Source: Burkholderiaceae bacterium (GTDB lineage Bacteria > Pseudomonadota > Gammaproteobacteria > Burkholderiales > Burkholderiaceae_E). From it: DNA of 64,000 nt. Below the pieces are notes generated by a model. It saw only the letters and a list, made by a program, of their open reading frames with translations, searched no databases and was not told the origin of the DNA. Numbering within the stretch: the stretch's first letter is position 1; the number at the start of each line of letters is the position of its first letter. The stretch lies in NCBI GenBank assembly GCA_024235875.1, contig JACKLP010000013.1, positions 1 to 64,000 on the forward strand, in the 5' to 3' direction. This document shows, piece after piece, positions 34,976 through 44,115 of this stretch. The translations under genes were made by a program, and so were the position numbers.

Positions 34976-37457
34976 CTCGTAGCGTAGACAGTGGTGGGGT
35001 ATTGAAGACCGGCCTCAGGCCCAGCCAGCCGGTGAGAATCGCCAGCGCGGCGCCGGCCATCATGCCGACCGGAATCAAGGACCAGCGCACGGCCAGTTCG
35101 AACTGAAAGACGCGGTCCGCCAGCAAAGCGCCGGTGGCCAGTGCGCCACAGGCCGCCAGCGCACCGGCCATCGCACCGCTCAGGCCGATCTCCCACAGCT
35201 GGGTCGATGCCAACTGTCGGCGCGAGGCGCCCAATGCGCGCATCAGGCCGGCCTCCCGGGTGCGTTCGTCGCGCGAGCTGGCCAGCGCACCATACAGCAC
35301 GACCATCCCAGCCGCCAGCGTGATCGCGAACAGGACCTGCACGGCGCGCACCACCTGATCGAGCATGGTCTGGACTTGGCGCACGATGTTGGTGGTGTCG
35401 AAGACCGTCAGATTGGGCATGGCCGCCACCAGCTTGCGGTCGGTCGCATCAGCCCCATCGGCCGGCTGATGAAAAGCGGTGATCCAGGTCTGCGGCATGT
35501 CGCGCAGCGCGGCCGGCGACAGAATCATGAAGAAGTTGACCTTCATCGAATCCCAGGCCAGCTTGCGTACTCCGGTGATCGTGACCGCGACCCGCTCGCC
35601 TGCGATGTCGAACACGACCCGATCGCCCAAGGCCAGGCCCAGCCGACGCATCAGGCCCTCTTCGACTGACACCTCGGCCGCGTCCGGGCGCAACCAGCGC
35701 CCTTCGACGATCCGGTTGTGCGCTGGCATCTCGGCCATGTAGGACAGGTTGAATTCGCGCTCGAAGCGGGCACGCTCCCGAGGCTCGCCGGCACTGCGAG
35801 CTGTCGAAACGCCGTTGCGTTCGATCAAGCGGCCACGAACCATCGGGTACATCGGCGTCGGCACCCCAAGCGCTTCGCGAAGCATCGATTCGACGCTCGC
35901 GCGCTGGTCGGGCTGAATGTTGATCACGAAGCGGTTCGGTGCGTCGGGCGGACTGGCTCGGCGCCAACCTTCGATCAGATCGGTCCGCGTCACCGCGAGC
36001 AGCATCATCGCCATCAGGCCGATCGACAATGCCACCGTCTGCGTGATCGTCGCTTCGCGTCGCCGAGCCCAGGAAGCGAGCGCCAGCCGCATCACCGCGC
36101 TTCTCATGAATGTCGCCAGGCTCCGGAGCCGCGAAACGAGCGACACGACCAGGCCCGTAGCCACGGCGAACACGAGTGCCCCGGCCCCGAATCCGCCCAG
36201 CGCATAGAACGCGAGTCGTTGGTCGCCCGCGAACCAGACCAGCAGCGCCGTGAACGCCACCAGCGCAAGCAGACCACCGATCCACGCGCGGCGATCACCG
36301 CCGTCGAGTTCACGCCGCAGGACCCGCAGGGGCGGCACTCCGGCCAGCCGGACGAACGGCCATGCGCCGAAACCCATCAGCAATACCAGCGCGGCGATCA
36401 TGGCCTGCCACGCCGGGGCCCAGGTCGCAGGCGGCAGCTCGATCGCGACCAGGGGGCGTGCGATCGCCACGAGCAGGTGGTGTACGCCCCAGCCGGACAA
36501 TGCACCGATCACGCCACCGGACATCGCAACCAGCAGCAACTCGCCGAGCAGAATCCCGACCAGCGCCCGCTGCTCCACGCCGATCGCCTTGATCACCGCA
36601 CAGGCATCGAGGTGGCGATCGGCAAAGCGACGCGCGGCCAGTGCCACCGCGACCGCCGCGATCAACGCCGAGAGCAGCGCGACGAGCGAGAGAAATTGCT
36701 GTGCGCGCTCGAGCGTGCGACGAAGCTCGGGGCGGCCGGTGTCCAATGCCTCGAGCCGTTGTCCACGATCGAGCCTGGGCGTCACCCATCGGCGGAAATC
36801 GGCGACATCGGGTGCGCCGCCTGCGATGAGCAGCCGGTAGGTCACGCGCGAGCCCGGTTGAACGAGCCCGGAAGCGTCTAGGTCGGCCGCCGAGATCAGC
36901 AATCTGGGGGCCAGGTTGACGAAACCCGCACCACGATCCGGCTCGAGCGCGATCGCGCCCGTGACTCGCAACTTCAATCGGCCCACGCCCACCGTGTCGC
37001 CGACCCCGATGCCGAGGCTGACCAGCAACTGCGGGTCGGCCCAGGCCTCGCCGCTGGCCGGGGGCCGGCCGGCGGCGGCGTCGCCCGAAGCGCCCGTGCG
37101 CAGGCGAACGGCCCCGCGTAGCGGGTACTCGGCGCTGACCGCCTTGACCGATGCGAGCTGCGGCCGCCCTTGCGCACGGGTCATGCTCGGAAAGACTGCA
37201 GTCGTCGCAACGCGCAAGCCGTCGAGACGCGCCTGCGCGCCCAGCCTTGCCGGCAGCGGCCGGTCGCCGACGATCACCAGATCGGCACCGAGCAGGTCGG
37301 CCGCTTCCCGCTCGAGCGCAAGTCGCATCCGATCGACGAAGAATCCCACCGACGCCACTGCGGCGACCGCGATCACGAGCGCGGCGATCAGCAGATTGAG
37401 TTCGCCCGCGCGCCAGTCACGCCAGGTGAATCGTGCGATGTGAGCCATTGAACGCAT
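34968..37457 (-). CDS. FtsX-like ABC transporter permease (YbbP type)
   Basis: 829 residues. Ten or so predicted helices are arranged as in YbbP: one at the N-terminus (LNLLIAALVIAVAAVASVGF), a large periplasmic MacB-like domain, an FtsX unit, central helices (LVAFTALLVWFAGD, ALVFAVATGLVVSLV), a second periplasmic domain, and a final FtsX unit ending in MAGALAACGALATGALLADR. The start is the ATG at 37457 or 37448. Such permeases work with a separate ATPase on lipid or lipoprotein traffic. No ATP-binding gene is adjacent: upstream is a divergent isomerase and downstream the hemoglobin. Confidence 0.88.
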   Translation of the reverse strand: MRSMAHIARFTWRDWRAGELNLLIAALVIAVAAVASVGFFVDRMRLALEREAADLLGADLVIVGDRPLPARLGAQARLDGLRVATTAVFPSMTRAQGRPQLASVKAVSAEYPLRGAVRLRTGASGDAAAGRPPASGEAWADPQLLVSLGIGVGDTVGVGRLKLRVTGAIALEPDRGAGFVNLAPRLLISAADLDASGLVQPGSRVTYRLLIAGGAPDVADFRRWVTPRLDRGQRLEALDTGRPELRRTLERAQQFLSLVALLSALIAAVAVALAARRFADRHLDACAVIKAIGVEQRALVGILLGELLLVAMSGGVIGALSGWGVHHLLVAIARPLVAIELPPATWAPAWQAMIAALVLLMGFGAWPFVRLAGVPPLRVLRRELDGGDRRAWIGGLLALVAFTALLVWFAGDQRLAFYALGGFGAGALVFAVATGLVVSLVSRLRSLATFMRSAVMRLALASWARRREATITQTVALSIGLMAMMLLAVTRTDLIEGWRRASPPDAPNRFVINIQPDQRASVESMLREALGVPTPMYPMVRGRLIERNGVSTARSAGEPRERARFEREFNLSYMAEMPAHNRIVEGRWLRPDAAEVSVEEGLMRRLGLALGDRVVFDIAGERVAVTITGVRKLAWDSMKVNFFMILSPAALRDMPQTWITAFHQPADGADATDRKLVAAMPNLTVFDTTNIVRQVQTMLDQVVRAVQVLFAITLAAGMVVLYGALASSRDERTREAGLMRALGASRRQLASTQLWEIGLSGAMAGALAACGALATGALLADRVFQFELAVRWSLIPVGMMAGAALAILTGWLGLRPVFNTPPLSTLRDG

Positions 37458-37580
37458 GCGCCTAGCGTAACCGATGCGCGCGGGTTCCATGTTTCGCCGG
37501 GGGCTCGCGGCGCGCGCCGGGTACGGATTCGCGGTAGCCTTTCGCCCTGCCCAGCCCACCTGCCGCACCCGGACCCGCCG

Positions 37581-38300
37581 ATGCACACTCCAGCCGATTC
37601 AGGCCCAACGGATTCGACCGGGATCGAGTGGTTCTTCGATCCCATCTCTCCGTTCGCCTACCTGCAGAGCACCCGCCTGCGATCGCTCGCGTCTCGTGCT
37701 CGACTGACCTGTACGCCGGTTCTCTTTGCCGGCCTGCTGGAGCATCATGGCAACAAGGGCCCCGCCGAGGTCGCGCCGAAGCGACAATGGACTTTCGAGC
37801 ATGTCGCCTGGTTGGCCTGGCGAGAAGCGATCCCGCTGAAACTGCCGGCGGCACACCCATTCGTCCCGCTACCGTTGCTGCGTGCGGCGATAGCGGGCGG
37901 CTGCACACTGGACGTCGTCGAGCGGATCTTTCGTTTCGTCTGGGTAGACGGGCACCTGCCGCAGGACGCCAATGCGTACGCCAGACTGCTGAACTCGTTG
38001 CAGATCGACGCCGCGGACGTCGAGCGCACCGAGGTCAAGGCCGCACTACGGCAGAATACCGAGCGCGCGATCGAGAGCGGGGTGTTCGGTGTTCCCACCC
38101 TGCGCATCGACGGGCACAACTTCTGGGGCCAGGACGCGACCGACATGGCGCTGGCGTGGTTGGAACGTTCGCCCTTCTTCGAATCGGACCTGCTTCGTCA
38201 GGCCAGAGCATTGCCGCAGGGCGTGTCACGACGAATGCCCGGCCTGCCGAGACCAGCAGGTCTGGACGCACCCTATCCAGAGATCCAGAACAAGGAATGA
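37581..38300 (+). CDS. 2-hydroxychromene-2-carboxylate isomerase/DsbA-fold protein
   Basis: 239 residues. The thioredoxin-fold start is EWFFDPISPFAYLQSTRL, where Ser replaces the first DsbA cysteine as in HCCA isomerases and kappa-class GSTs. The helical insert, GVFGVPTLRIDGHNFWGQD (cis-Pro loop and the FWGQD signature) and ALAWLERSPFF complete the fold. Typical members isomerise hydroxychromene carboxylates with glutathione during aromatic breakdown; the substrate here is unknown. It is followed closely by a carboxymuconolactone-decarboxylase-like gene. Confidence 0.87.
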   Translation: MHTPADSGPTDSTGIEWFFDPISPFAYLQSTRLRSLASRARLTCTPVLFAGLLEHHGNKGPAEVAPKRQWTFEHVAWLAWREAIPLKLPAAHPFVPLPLLRAAIAGGCTLDVVERIFRFVWVDGHLPQDANAYARLLNSLQIDAADVERTEVKAALRQNTERAIESGVFGVPTLRIDGHNFWGQDATDMALAWLERSPFFESDLLRQARALPQGVSRRMPGLPRPAGLDAPYPEIQNKE

Positions 38301-38302
38301 CC

Positions 38303-38830
38303 GTGCCTCGAATCCCTTACGTTCCCGAGGACCTGGCCGAGCCGGCCGACGTGGTGGCCGCCGTTCGCGCACGCCGTGGCGGCGGCCTCATCGAACTCGA
38401 CCGGATGCTGCTTCACAGCCCGCCTCTGGCCGAAGGCTGGAATCACTTCCTGAACAACGTCCGCACCCGACTGATCGTCCCGGCCCGGCTGCGAGAGCTC
38501 GCCATGTGCGTCGTGGCCGTGTTGAACCGTGCCGAGTACGAGTTCGTCCAGCATGCGCCGCTGCTGATCGAGACCGGCGCCACCCAGGCGCAGGTCGACG
38601 CGCTGGCAGATCCCGCTGCTGCCGCGGCGGCGGCGCTGTTCACGCCCGTGGAGCAGGCGGTCATCCGGCTGACGATCGAGATGACCCGCGACATCGACGT
38701 CCAGGACACCACGTTCGCGGCCTTGCGCGAACACCTCGACGAGCAGCAGAGCGTGGAAATCGTCGGCACGATCGCCGCCTACAACATGGTGTCACGCTTT
38801 CTGGTGGCGCTTGGCGTTCATCCGAGCTGA
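38303..38830 (+). CDS. Carboxymuconolactone decarboxylase-like (AhpD-fold) protein
   Basis: About 175 residues. Two starts compete: ATG at 38297, overlapping the upstream stop (ATGA), and GTG at 38303. I prefer the GTG because AAGGA sits 6 bases before it but only about 0-1 base before the ATG. The helical CMD core shows VPARLRELAMCVVAVLNRAEYE followed by FVQHAPLLIETG. The CxxC redox pair of AhpD is absent; one cysteine, the NRAEYEF glutamates and a histidine remain, as in many CMD proteins of unknown substrate. Probably functions with the preceding isomerase. Confidence 0.8.
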   Translation: MPRIPYVPEDLAEPADVVAAVRARRGGGLIELDRMLLHSPPLAEGWNHFLNNVRTRLIVPARLRELAMCVVAVLNRAEYEFVQHAPLLIETGATQAQVDALADPAAAAAAALFTPVEQAVIRLTIEMTRDIDVQDTTFAALREHLDEQQSVEIVGTIAAYNMVSRFLVALGVHPS

Positions 38831-38896
38831 GTGCCCCGGTGATGAGGCGAAGCCGCACTGCCACCGCTCGCAGGCGGTGGCCGATGTCGGCAGGCG

Positions 38897-39907
38897 TCAG
38901 GTGACGGCATTGATGACGCGGGTCGGATGCCCGTCGAGCCAGGCGGCGCTCACCTCGGCCAAGCCGGCGCTGAAGGCATCGAGGACCGCGCCGTTCACAT
39001 AGCCCAGATGCGGGCTTAGGGTGACCTGCGGCATACCGAGCAGGTCTAGCTCGGGACCGGCGGGCTCGATCTCGAAGACATCCAGCCCGGCATGACCGGG
39101 GCGGCCGGCCAGCAGCGCCGCCTTGAGGGCCGCCTGGGGCATCAAGCCGGCACGCGAGGTGTTGACGATCATCGCATCGGCGCGCATCGATGCCAACTCC
39201 GCCGCACCGACGATGCCCCGGGTACGCGCCGAGAGCACGAGGCTGATCGACACCACGCGCGACGACGAGAACAACTCGGCCTTCGACACCAGCCGGGCAC
39301 CGCCTGCTCGAGCCCGCTCCTCGGTGAGGTTCGGGCTCCAGGCGACGACCTCCATCCCGAACGCGGAACCGACCCGGCCGACTCGCTGGCCGATATCGCC
39401 CAGCCCGAGCAAGCCGAGCCGCTCGCCCTCGAGTACCGCCGGCACGGGAAAGCGCTGGCCGGAGGCATCTTCGCGCCAATGACCGGCGCGCAAGCCGGCA
39501 TCGGCCCGGACCAGCGATCGCATGCCAGCCAGGATCAGCGCCCAGGCGGTCTCGGCCGTGGACGCCTTGCTGGGCCCGCCCGGCGTATTGGCGACCGGGA
39601 TCCCCCGGCGCGCGGCCGCCTCGTGGTCGCAGGACGGGTTGCGTGCACCGGTGAACGCAAGGAAGCGCAATCGGGGCAGCCGTTCGATCAGACTCGCCGG
39701 GAATGCAAGGCGTTCCCGCACCAGGCAGACGGCGTCGAAGGGTTCGAGCATCCGAGCCGCTTCGTCTTCGCTCCCGAAGGGGTGATCGAAGACCACGACC
39801 TCGGCACGCTCGGCGATCGACGCCCACGCCGGGTTGCGGGTCATGCGGCGTTCGTAGTCGTCGCAGATCGCGATCCGCGCCCGCCCGCTACCCGTCTGTG
39901 ATGCCAT
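38897..39907 (-). CDS. D-2-hydroxyacid dehydrogenase, NAD(P)-dependent
   Basis: 336 residues. The nucleotide-binding fold reads LGLLGLGDIGQRVGRVGSAF. The catalytic set is visible as Arg in MIVNTSRAGLM, Glu in GLDVFEIEPAG and His in TLSPHLGYVN. FLAFTGARNPSCDHEAAARR and VANTPGGPSKASTAE form the substrate domain. The substrate is not predictable; relatives reduce 2-keto acids or act in serine, glyoxylate or hydroxypyruvate metabolism. Downstream of, and on the same strand as, a methyltransferase gene (18-base gap), so they may form a two-gene operon. Confidence 0.88.
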   Translation of the reverse strand: MASQTGSGRARIAICDDYERRMTRNPAWASIAERAEVVVFDHPFGSEDEAARMLEPFDAVCLVRERLAFPASLIERLPRLRFLAFTGARNPSCDHEAAARRGIPVANTPGGPSKASTAETAWALILAGMRSLVRADAGLRAGHWREDASGQRFPVPAVLEGERLGLLGLGDIGQRVGRVGSAFGMEVVAWSPNLTEERARAGGARLVSKAELFSSSRVVSISLVLSARTRGIVGAAELASMRADAMIVNTSRAGLMPQAALKAALLAGRPGHAGLDVFEIEPAGPELDLLGMPQVTLSPHLGYVNGAVLDAFSAGLAEVSAAWLDGHPTRVINAVT

Positions 39908-39925
39908 TTCGCCTCCGATTGCCCT

Positions 39926-40705
39926 TCAGGCAACGATCGATCGCGACGCCAGGAAGTCCGTCGGCACGTCTTCGTTCTTGCGCGCGACCAGCGCGTAATA
40001 GAACAACGGCGCCCCTTCCATCGAGAGCCGATGCCGATAGCGCTCCAGATGATGCACGCTGAGGAAGCGTCCGGCGATCATCTCGCGCACGAATCGCGAG
40101 AATCCGGAATCGTCGCTGGCGTCCAGGAAGGTATCCCGGATGTTGAATGCGATCCACCCACCTTCCCGAACGAACTGCATGGCCTGCAGGAAGGCGGCCG
40201 GTGGAATGTCGCCAAAGCCGAGCGCCGCGACCACCGTCAGGCAGTCGATTCCCCAGGCGCCGATATCCTCGACCAGTCCGGCATCGAGCGCGGTGAAGTC
40301 GGCAACATAGTATTCGTCGTAGACATCGGGCCGGTCGCGCAGTGCGGCATCGCAGGCCGCCTGGATGATGTCGGCCCCGACCAGGCGCGATACGCCCTGT
40401 GCGCGCAGCACCTCGCCCATCATGCCGTTGCCGGCGCCCAGGTCCAGCACCCGCAACTCGCGCGTGCTTTGACCGTTCGCGCGCAGCGTCTGGGCCAGGA
40501 TCTCGCCGACCTTCTGTGGTGAAGAGCACTGCAGGCGCTCGTAGAACAACTGCTCGTAGAGGCCCGGACGTCCGTAGATCTCCGCGTAGTCGTGGAATCG
40601 CAAGTCGATGCGCCGATCGCTCTCGATCAGCTTGAATGAGACCTCGTCCTGGCCCAGGTCGAAGCTGCCTTGCTTGGGAAACTGAATTCGATATCGCTTC
40701 TTCAT
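39926..40705 (-). CDS. Class I SAM-dependent methyltransferase-like protein
   Basis: 259 residues. The SAM-binding motif is LRVLDLGAGNGMMGEVLRAQ, with GADIIQAACDAA as the acidic second strand and DCLTVVAALGFGDIPPAAFL as post-motif. An N-terminal region KKRYRIQFPKQGSFDLGQDE and FHDYAEIYGRPGLYEQLFYE precedes the core. AAAGGAGGTCC lies 8-16 bases upstream of the ATG. The substrate is unknown. It is first in a likely operon with the hydroxyacid dehydrogenase. Confidence 0.8.
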   Translation of the reverse strand: MKKRYRIQFPKQGSFDLGQDEVSFKLIESDRRIDLRFHDYAEIYGRPGLYEQLFYERLQCSSPQKVGEILAQTLRANGQSTRELRVLDLGAGNGMMGEVLRAQGVSRLVGADIIQAACDAALRDRPDVYDEYYVADFTALDAGLVEDIGAWGIDCLTVVAALGFGDIPPAAFLQAMQFVREGGWIAFNIRDTFLDASDDSGFSRFVREMIAGRFLSVHHLERYRHRLSMEGAPLFYYALVARKNEDVPTDFLASRSIVA

Positions 40706-40897
40706 CCGCGATCGGACCTCCTTTGCGGCCGCCGCCGCATGTGGATTTCGTCCGGTGTCCCAGCTCGGGAACGCCGGACCCGACTCGTCGTCACACCGGG
40801 ATCGGACTCGGGTACAGGTAATGGAACCCGGCTAACGACGCGTTCTCTTATAACATCGACGAATTGGCATCCATCATCGCAACGGGAGCAGCGACTC

Positions 40898-42004
40898 ATG
40901 AGCATCAAGTCGAAGGCCGTCGTCTGCCGGGAATTGAACGCCCCGGTGGTCGTCGAGGAAATCACTGTCGAAGGCCCGAAGGCCGGAGAGGTTCTCATCC
41001 AGGTCAAGGCCTGCGGCGTGTGCCACTCGGACCTGTCCGCGACCAATGGAACCATCCCGTTCCCGTTGCCGCTGATCCTGGGCCATGAAGGGGCCGGCGT
41101 CGTCGTCGAGGTGGGCGAAGGGGTCACCGACCTCGCGCCCGGCGACCATGTGCTGAGCTCTTTCGTGGCCATGTGCGGCAAGTGCCGCTACTGCACCGCC
41201 GGCCGGCCGGCGCTATGCCTGATGGGTGCCAGCACCATGACGACCCTGCCCGACGGCACGCTCCGTACCCGGGACGCCAGCGGTACGCCGCTGAACATCT
41301 TCTCCAGTTGTGGGGTGATGTCCGAGTACCAGACCCTTCACCAGGACAACCTGGTCAAGATCGACAAGGACGTTCCTCTCGATCGTGCCGCGCTGGTCGG
41401 TTGCGGCGTCATGACCGGCTTCGGCGCCGCCGCCAATACCGCCAAGGTCGAGCCGGGCTCGGTCGCCGTGGTGTTCGGTGCCGGCGGCGTGGGCCTGAGC
41501 GCGATCCAGGGCTGCTCGGTCTGTGGTGCCGGCATGATCGTCGCCGTCGACACCTCGGACACCAAGCTGGAGTTCGCCAAACGCCTTGGCGCGACGCACA
41601 CCGTCAACGTGACCAAGGAGGACAACGTCGTCAAGTCATTGCGCAAGATGACCGGTGGCGGCGCCGACTATGCGTTCGAGTGCGTCGGTAGCGGCGATAT
41701 CGCCGCCCAGGCCTATGGCAGCCTGGGTCGAGGCGGCACCGCGGTGATCGTCGGGGTGGCTCCCCCCAAGGACAGCACGTCGTTCCGGACCGCGTCGATG
41801 ACCTTCGAGGAAAAGACCCTGACTGGCAGCTATTTCGGATCGGCCCGCCCCCGCCAGGACTTCCCGCGCCTGCTGTCGCTCTATCGCACCGGACGTCTCA
41901 AGCTCGACGAACTGGTCACGCGCACCTATTCGGTCGACGAGGCTCCCCAGGCTTTCGTCGATCTGGCCGAAGGCCGCAATGCGCGCGGCGTGATCGTGTT
42001 CTGA
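40898..42004 (+). CDS. Zinc-dependent alcohol dehydrogenase (class III-like MDR)
   Basis: 368 residues. Catalytic zinc ligands fit C42 in ACGVCHSD, H63 in GHEGAG and a cysteine in LVGCGVMTGFGA. The structural zinc loop C93-x2-C96-x2-C99-x7-C107 is complete. The NAD site is VVFGAGGVGLSAIQGC, followed by AVDTSDTKLEFAKRLGATH (Asp suggests NAD). I chose the ATG at 40898 with GGGAG upstream. The long class III-type loop around residues 110-150 fits the formaldehyde or aryl-alcohol branch; the exact substrate is open. Confidence 0.88.
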   Translation: MSIKSKAVVCRELNAPVVVEEITVEGPKAGEVLIQVKACGVCHSDLSATNGTIPFPLPLILGHEGAGVVVEVGEGVTDLAPGDHVLSSFVAMCGKCRYCTAGRPALCLMGASTMTTLPDGTLRTRDASGTPLNIFSSCGVMSEYQTLHQDNLVKIDKDVPLDRAALVGCGVMTGFGAAANTAKVEPGSVAVVFGAGGVGLSAIQGCSVCGAGMIVAVDTSDTKLEFAKRLGATHTVNVTKEDNVVKSLRKMTGGGADYAFECVGSGDIAAQAYGSLGRGGTAVIVGVAPPKDSTSFRTASMTFEEKTLTGSYFGSARPRQDFPRLLSLYRTGRLKLDELVTRTYSVDEAPQAFVDLAEGRNARGVIVF

Positions 42005-42076
42005 TCGCCGGGTACCGGTTCCGCCGGACCTGATGGACCGAGCCGGTCGGTCGCCCGGGTCGTCCAGACAAAAGAA

Positions 42077-42106
42077 AAGCCCCACGGCCTCCCGGCCGGG
42101 GGGCTT
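42077..42106 (-). terminator. Rho-independent terminator after the small secreted-peptide gene
   Basis: AAGCCCC and GGGGCTT (7 bp, with further GGCC/GGCC pairing inside) form a hairpin. On the minus strand it is followed by TTCTTTTGTC, a U-rich tail, while the plus-strand side lacks one. It therefore ends the minus-strand small gene 20 bases upstream; it may also stop plus-strand adh transcripts less efficiently. Confidence 0.75.
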
Positions 42107-42125
42107 CCCCGTGCTCGACGAAGTC

Positions 42126-42263
42126 TCAGGTACTGGACTTCGATTTAAGCTGCTGCGATACCGAATCTCCGGTACCCGAATGCTTCTGCGCACTCCCCGG
42201 GCAGGCGACCGCGGCCGACGTGCCAAGAGCCAGTGCGGCGAGCACTATTGCAATCTTCTTCAC
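42126..42263 (-). CDS. 45-residue predicted secreted peptide with consensus ribosome binding site
   Basis: The GTG start at 42263 is preceded by AAAGGAGGTGATCC, nearly the full complement of the 16S rRNA 3' end, though at a very short spacing to the GTG. The product reads MKKIAIVLAALALGTSAAVA, a clear Sec signal sequence, then C-P-G and a 24-residue polar tail rich in Ser, Gln, Lys and Thr ending KSKSST. The cysteine directly after AAVA could be lipidated, but the lipobox is imperfect. A U-tailed terminator follows within 20 bases, making a complete tiny transcription unit. I do not recognise the family. Confidence 0.75.
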   Translation of the reverse strand: MKKIAIVLAALALGTSAAVACPGSAQKHSGTGDSVSQQLKSKSST

Positions 42264-42449
42264 GGATCACCTCCTTTGACGAGTTGGGCAGCGCCTTTAG
42301 CGTAGCACCAGTTCGAGCAGGCAAACAGGGGGTGACGCGTTTCAATTACACCGGCGATCCCGCGCAAAGCCCCGGATATATCTCGATTTCCGACGAATAA
42401 CGCGTCGATCGGGGCCGAGACCCCGGCCGAACGTCGGTGACAACCGGGG

Positions 42450-44114
42450 TCAGCGCGTAATCGGACGATACCGCAGCCGTGTCGGCCTGGCGCCATCCTC
42501 GCCCAACCGATCCCGCTTGTCGGCCTCGTACTCGTGGTAGTTGCCGGCGAAGAAGGTCCACTGCGAATCGCCCTCGGCCGCCAGGATGTGCGTCGCGATG
42601 CGATCCAGGAACCAGCGATCGTGCGAGATCACGAGCGCACTGCCGGCGAACTCGAGCAACGCGTCTTCCAGTGCACGCAGGGTTTCCACGTCGAGGTCGT
42701 TCGAGGGCTCGTCCAGCAACAGGACATTGCCCCCCTTGAGCAGGGTCTTGGCCAGGTGCAGGCGGCCCCGCTCGCCGCCGGAGAGGCTGCCGACATGCTT
42801 TTGCTGGTCCTGCCCCTTGAAGTTGAAGCGCCCGATGTACGCCCTCGAGGGCATCTCGAAGCGCCCGACATTGATGATGTCGAGGCCGTTCGAGATTTCC
42901 TCCCAGACAGTCTTGGTACCGTCGAGCGAATCCCGGCTCTGGTCGACATAGGCGATGTCGACGGTATTGCCGATCCGGATCTCGCCCGAATCCGGCTGCT
43001 CGCGACCCGTGATCATCCGGAACAAGGTCGACTTGCCGGCCCCGTTCGGGCCGATGATGCCAACGATCGCGCCCGGCGGCACCGAGAAGCTCAGGTCGTC
43101 GATCAAAAGCCGATCACCATAGGCCTTGCTGACCCCGTCGAACTCGATCACCGAACTGCCCAGCCGCTCGGCGACCGGAATGAAGATCTCCTGGGTCTCG
43201 TTGCGCTTCTGGTAGTCGTAGGACGAGAGTTCATCGAAGCGAGCCAGGCGCGCCTTGCTCTTGGCCTGGCGTCCCTTGGGATTGGAGCGGACCCACTCCA
43301 GTTCCTTCTTGATGGCCTTCTGGCGAGCCGACTCGCTAGCCTCTTCCTGCTTGAGGCGGACCTCCTTCTGGTCCAGCCAGGTGCTGTAGTTGCCCTTCCA
43401 CGGAATGCCCTGGCCCCGATCCAGCTCCAGGATCCACTCGGCCACGTTGTCCAGGAAGTATCGATCGTGCGTGACCGCGACGACCGTGCCGGGAAACTTG
43501 GCCAGGAATTGCTCGAGCCAATCGACGCTCTCGGCGTCCAGGTGGTTGGTTGGCTCGTCGAGCAGCAACATGTCGGGTCGCGACAGCAGCAGCCGGCACA
43601 GCGCGACGCGACGCTTCTCGCCCCCCGACAAGCTGCCGACCCTGGCCTCCCAGGGCGGCAGGCGCAGCGCGTCGGCCGCGATCTCGAGCAGGTGGTCGGC
43701 GTCATTGCCGGCGGCGGCCAGAACGGCTTCGTAGTGAGCCTGGTCGGCCGCGAGCTTGTCGAAGTCGGCATCGGGCTCGGCATAGGCCGCGTAGATCTGC
43801 TCCAGGCGCTGGCGCGCCTCGAGGACCTCGCCAAGTCCCGCCTCGACGGCCTCGCGAACGGTGGCCTCCGGATCGAGTTCCGGTTCCTGGGACAGGAATC
43901 CCACCTTCAGATCGGGCATGGGGCGGGCTTCGCCCTCGATCTCGGTGTCGATGCCCGCCATGATTCGCAGCAGCGTCGACTTGCCTGCGCCGTTCAGGCC
44001 CAGCACGCCGATCTTGGCCCCGGGAAAGAATGACAGCGAGATGTTCTTGAGGATCTGCCGTTTGGGGGGGACGATCTTTCCCACCCGATTCATCGTGTAG
44101 ACGTACTGCGCCAT
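42450..44114 (-). CDS. ettA: Energy-dependent translational throttle protein EttA (ABC-F)
   Basis: 554 residues with two ABC cassettes. Cassette 1 has Walker A GLNGAGKST, signature LSGGEKRR and Walker B LLLDEPTNHLD. Cassette 2 has GPNGAGKST, LSGGERGR and LLLDEPSNDLD. The EttA-specific toe/arm region and P-site tRNA interaction linker (KEVRLKQEEASESARQKAIK, SNPKGRQAKSKAR) are present. EttA gates the first elongation steps on the ribosome in response to ATP/ADP level. The start sits immediately after a short 9-bp tandem repeat whose GGGGAA serves as its ribosome binding site. Confidence 0.96.
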   Translation of the reverse strand: MAQYVYTMNRVGKIVPPKRQILKNISLSFFPGAKIGVLGLNGAGKSTLLRIMAGIDTEIEGEARPMPDLKVGFLSQEPELDPEATVREAVEAGLGEVLEARQRLEQIYAAYAEPDADFDKLAADQAHYEAVLAAAGNDADHLLEIAADALRLPPWEARVGSLSGGEKRRVALCRLLLSRPDMLLLDEPTNHLDAESVDWLEQFLAKFPGTVVAVTHDRYFLDNVAEWILELDRGQGIPWKGNYSTWLDQKEVRLKQEEASESARQKAIKKELEWVRSNPKGRQAKSKARLARFDELSSYDYQKRNETQEIFIPVAERLGSSVIEFDGVSKAYGDRLLIDDLSFSVPPGAIVGIIGPNGAGKSTLFRMITGREQPDSGEIRIGNTVDIAYVDQSRDSLDGTKTVWEEISNGLDIINVGRFEMPSRAYIGRFNFKGQDQQKHVGSLSGGERGRLHLAKTLLKGGNVLLLDEPSNDLDVETLRALEDALLEFAGSALVISHDRWFLDRIATHILAAEGDSQWTFFAGNYHEYEADKRDRLGEDGARPTRLRYRPITR

Positions 44115-44115
44115 T

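Noticed and set aside
42534..44033. Long open frame antisense to ettA
   Set aside because: It mirrors the codons of ettA, a normal effect of high GC; the translation has no domain pattern and no ribosome binding site.
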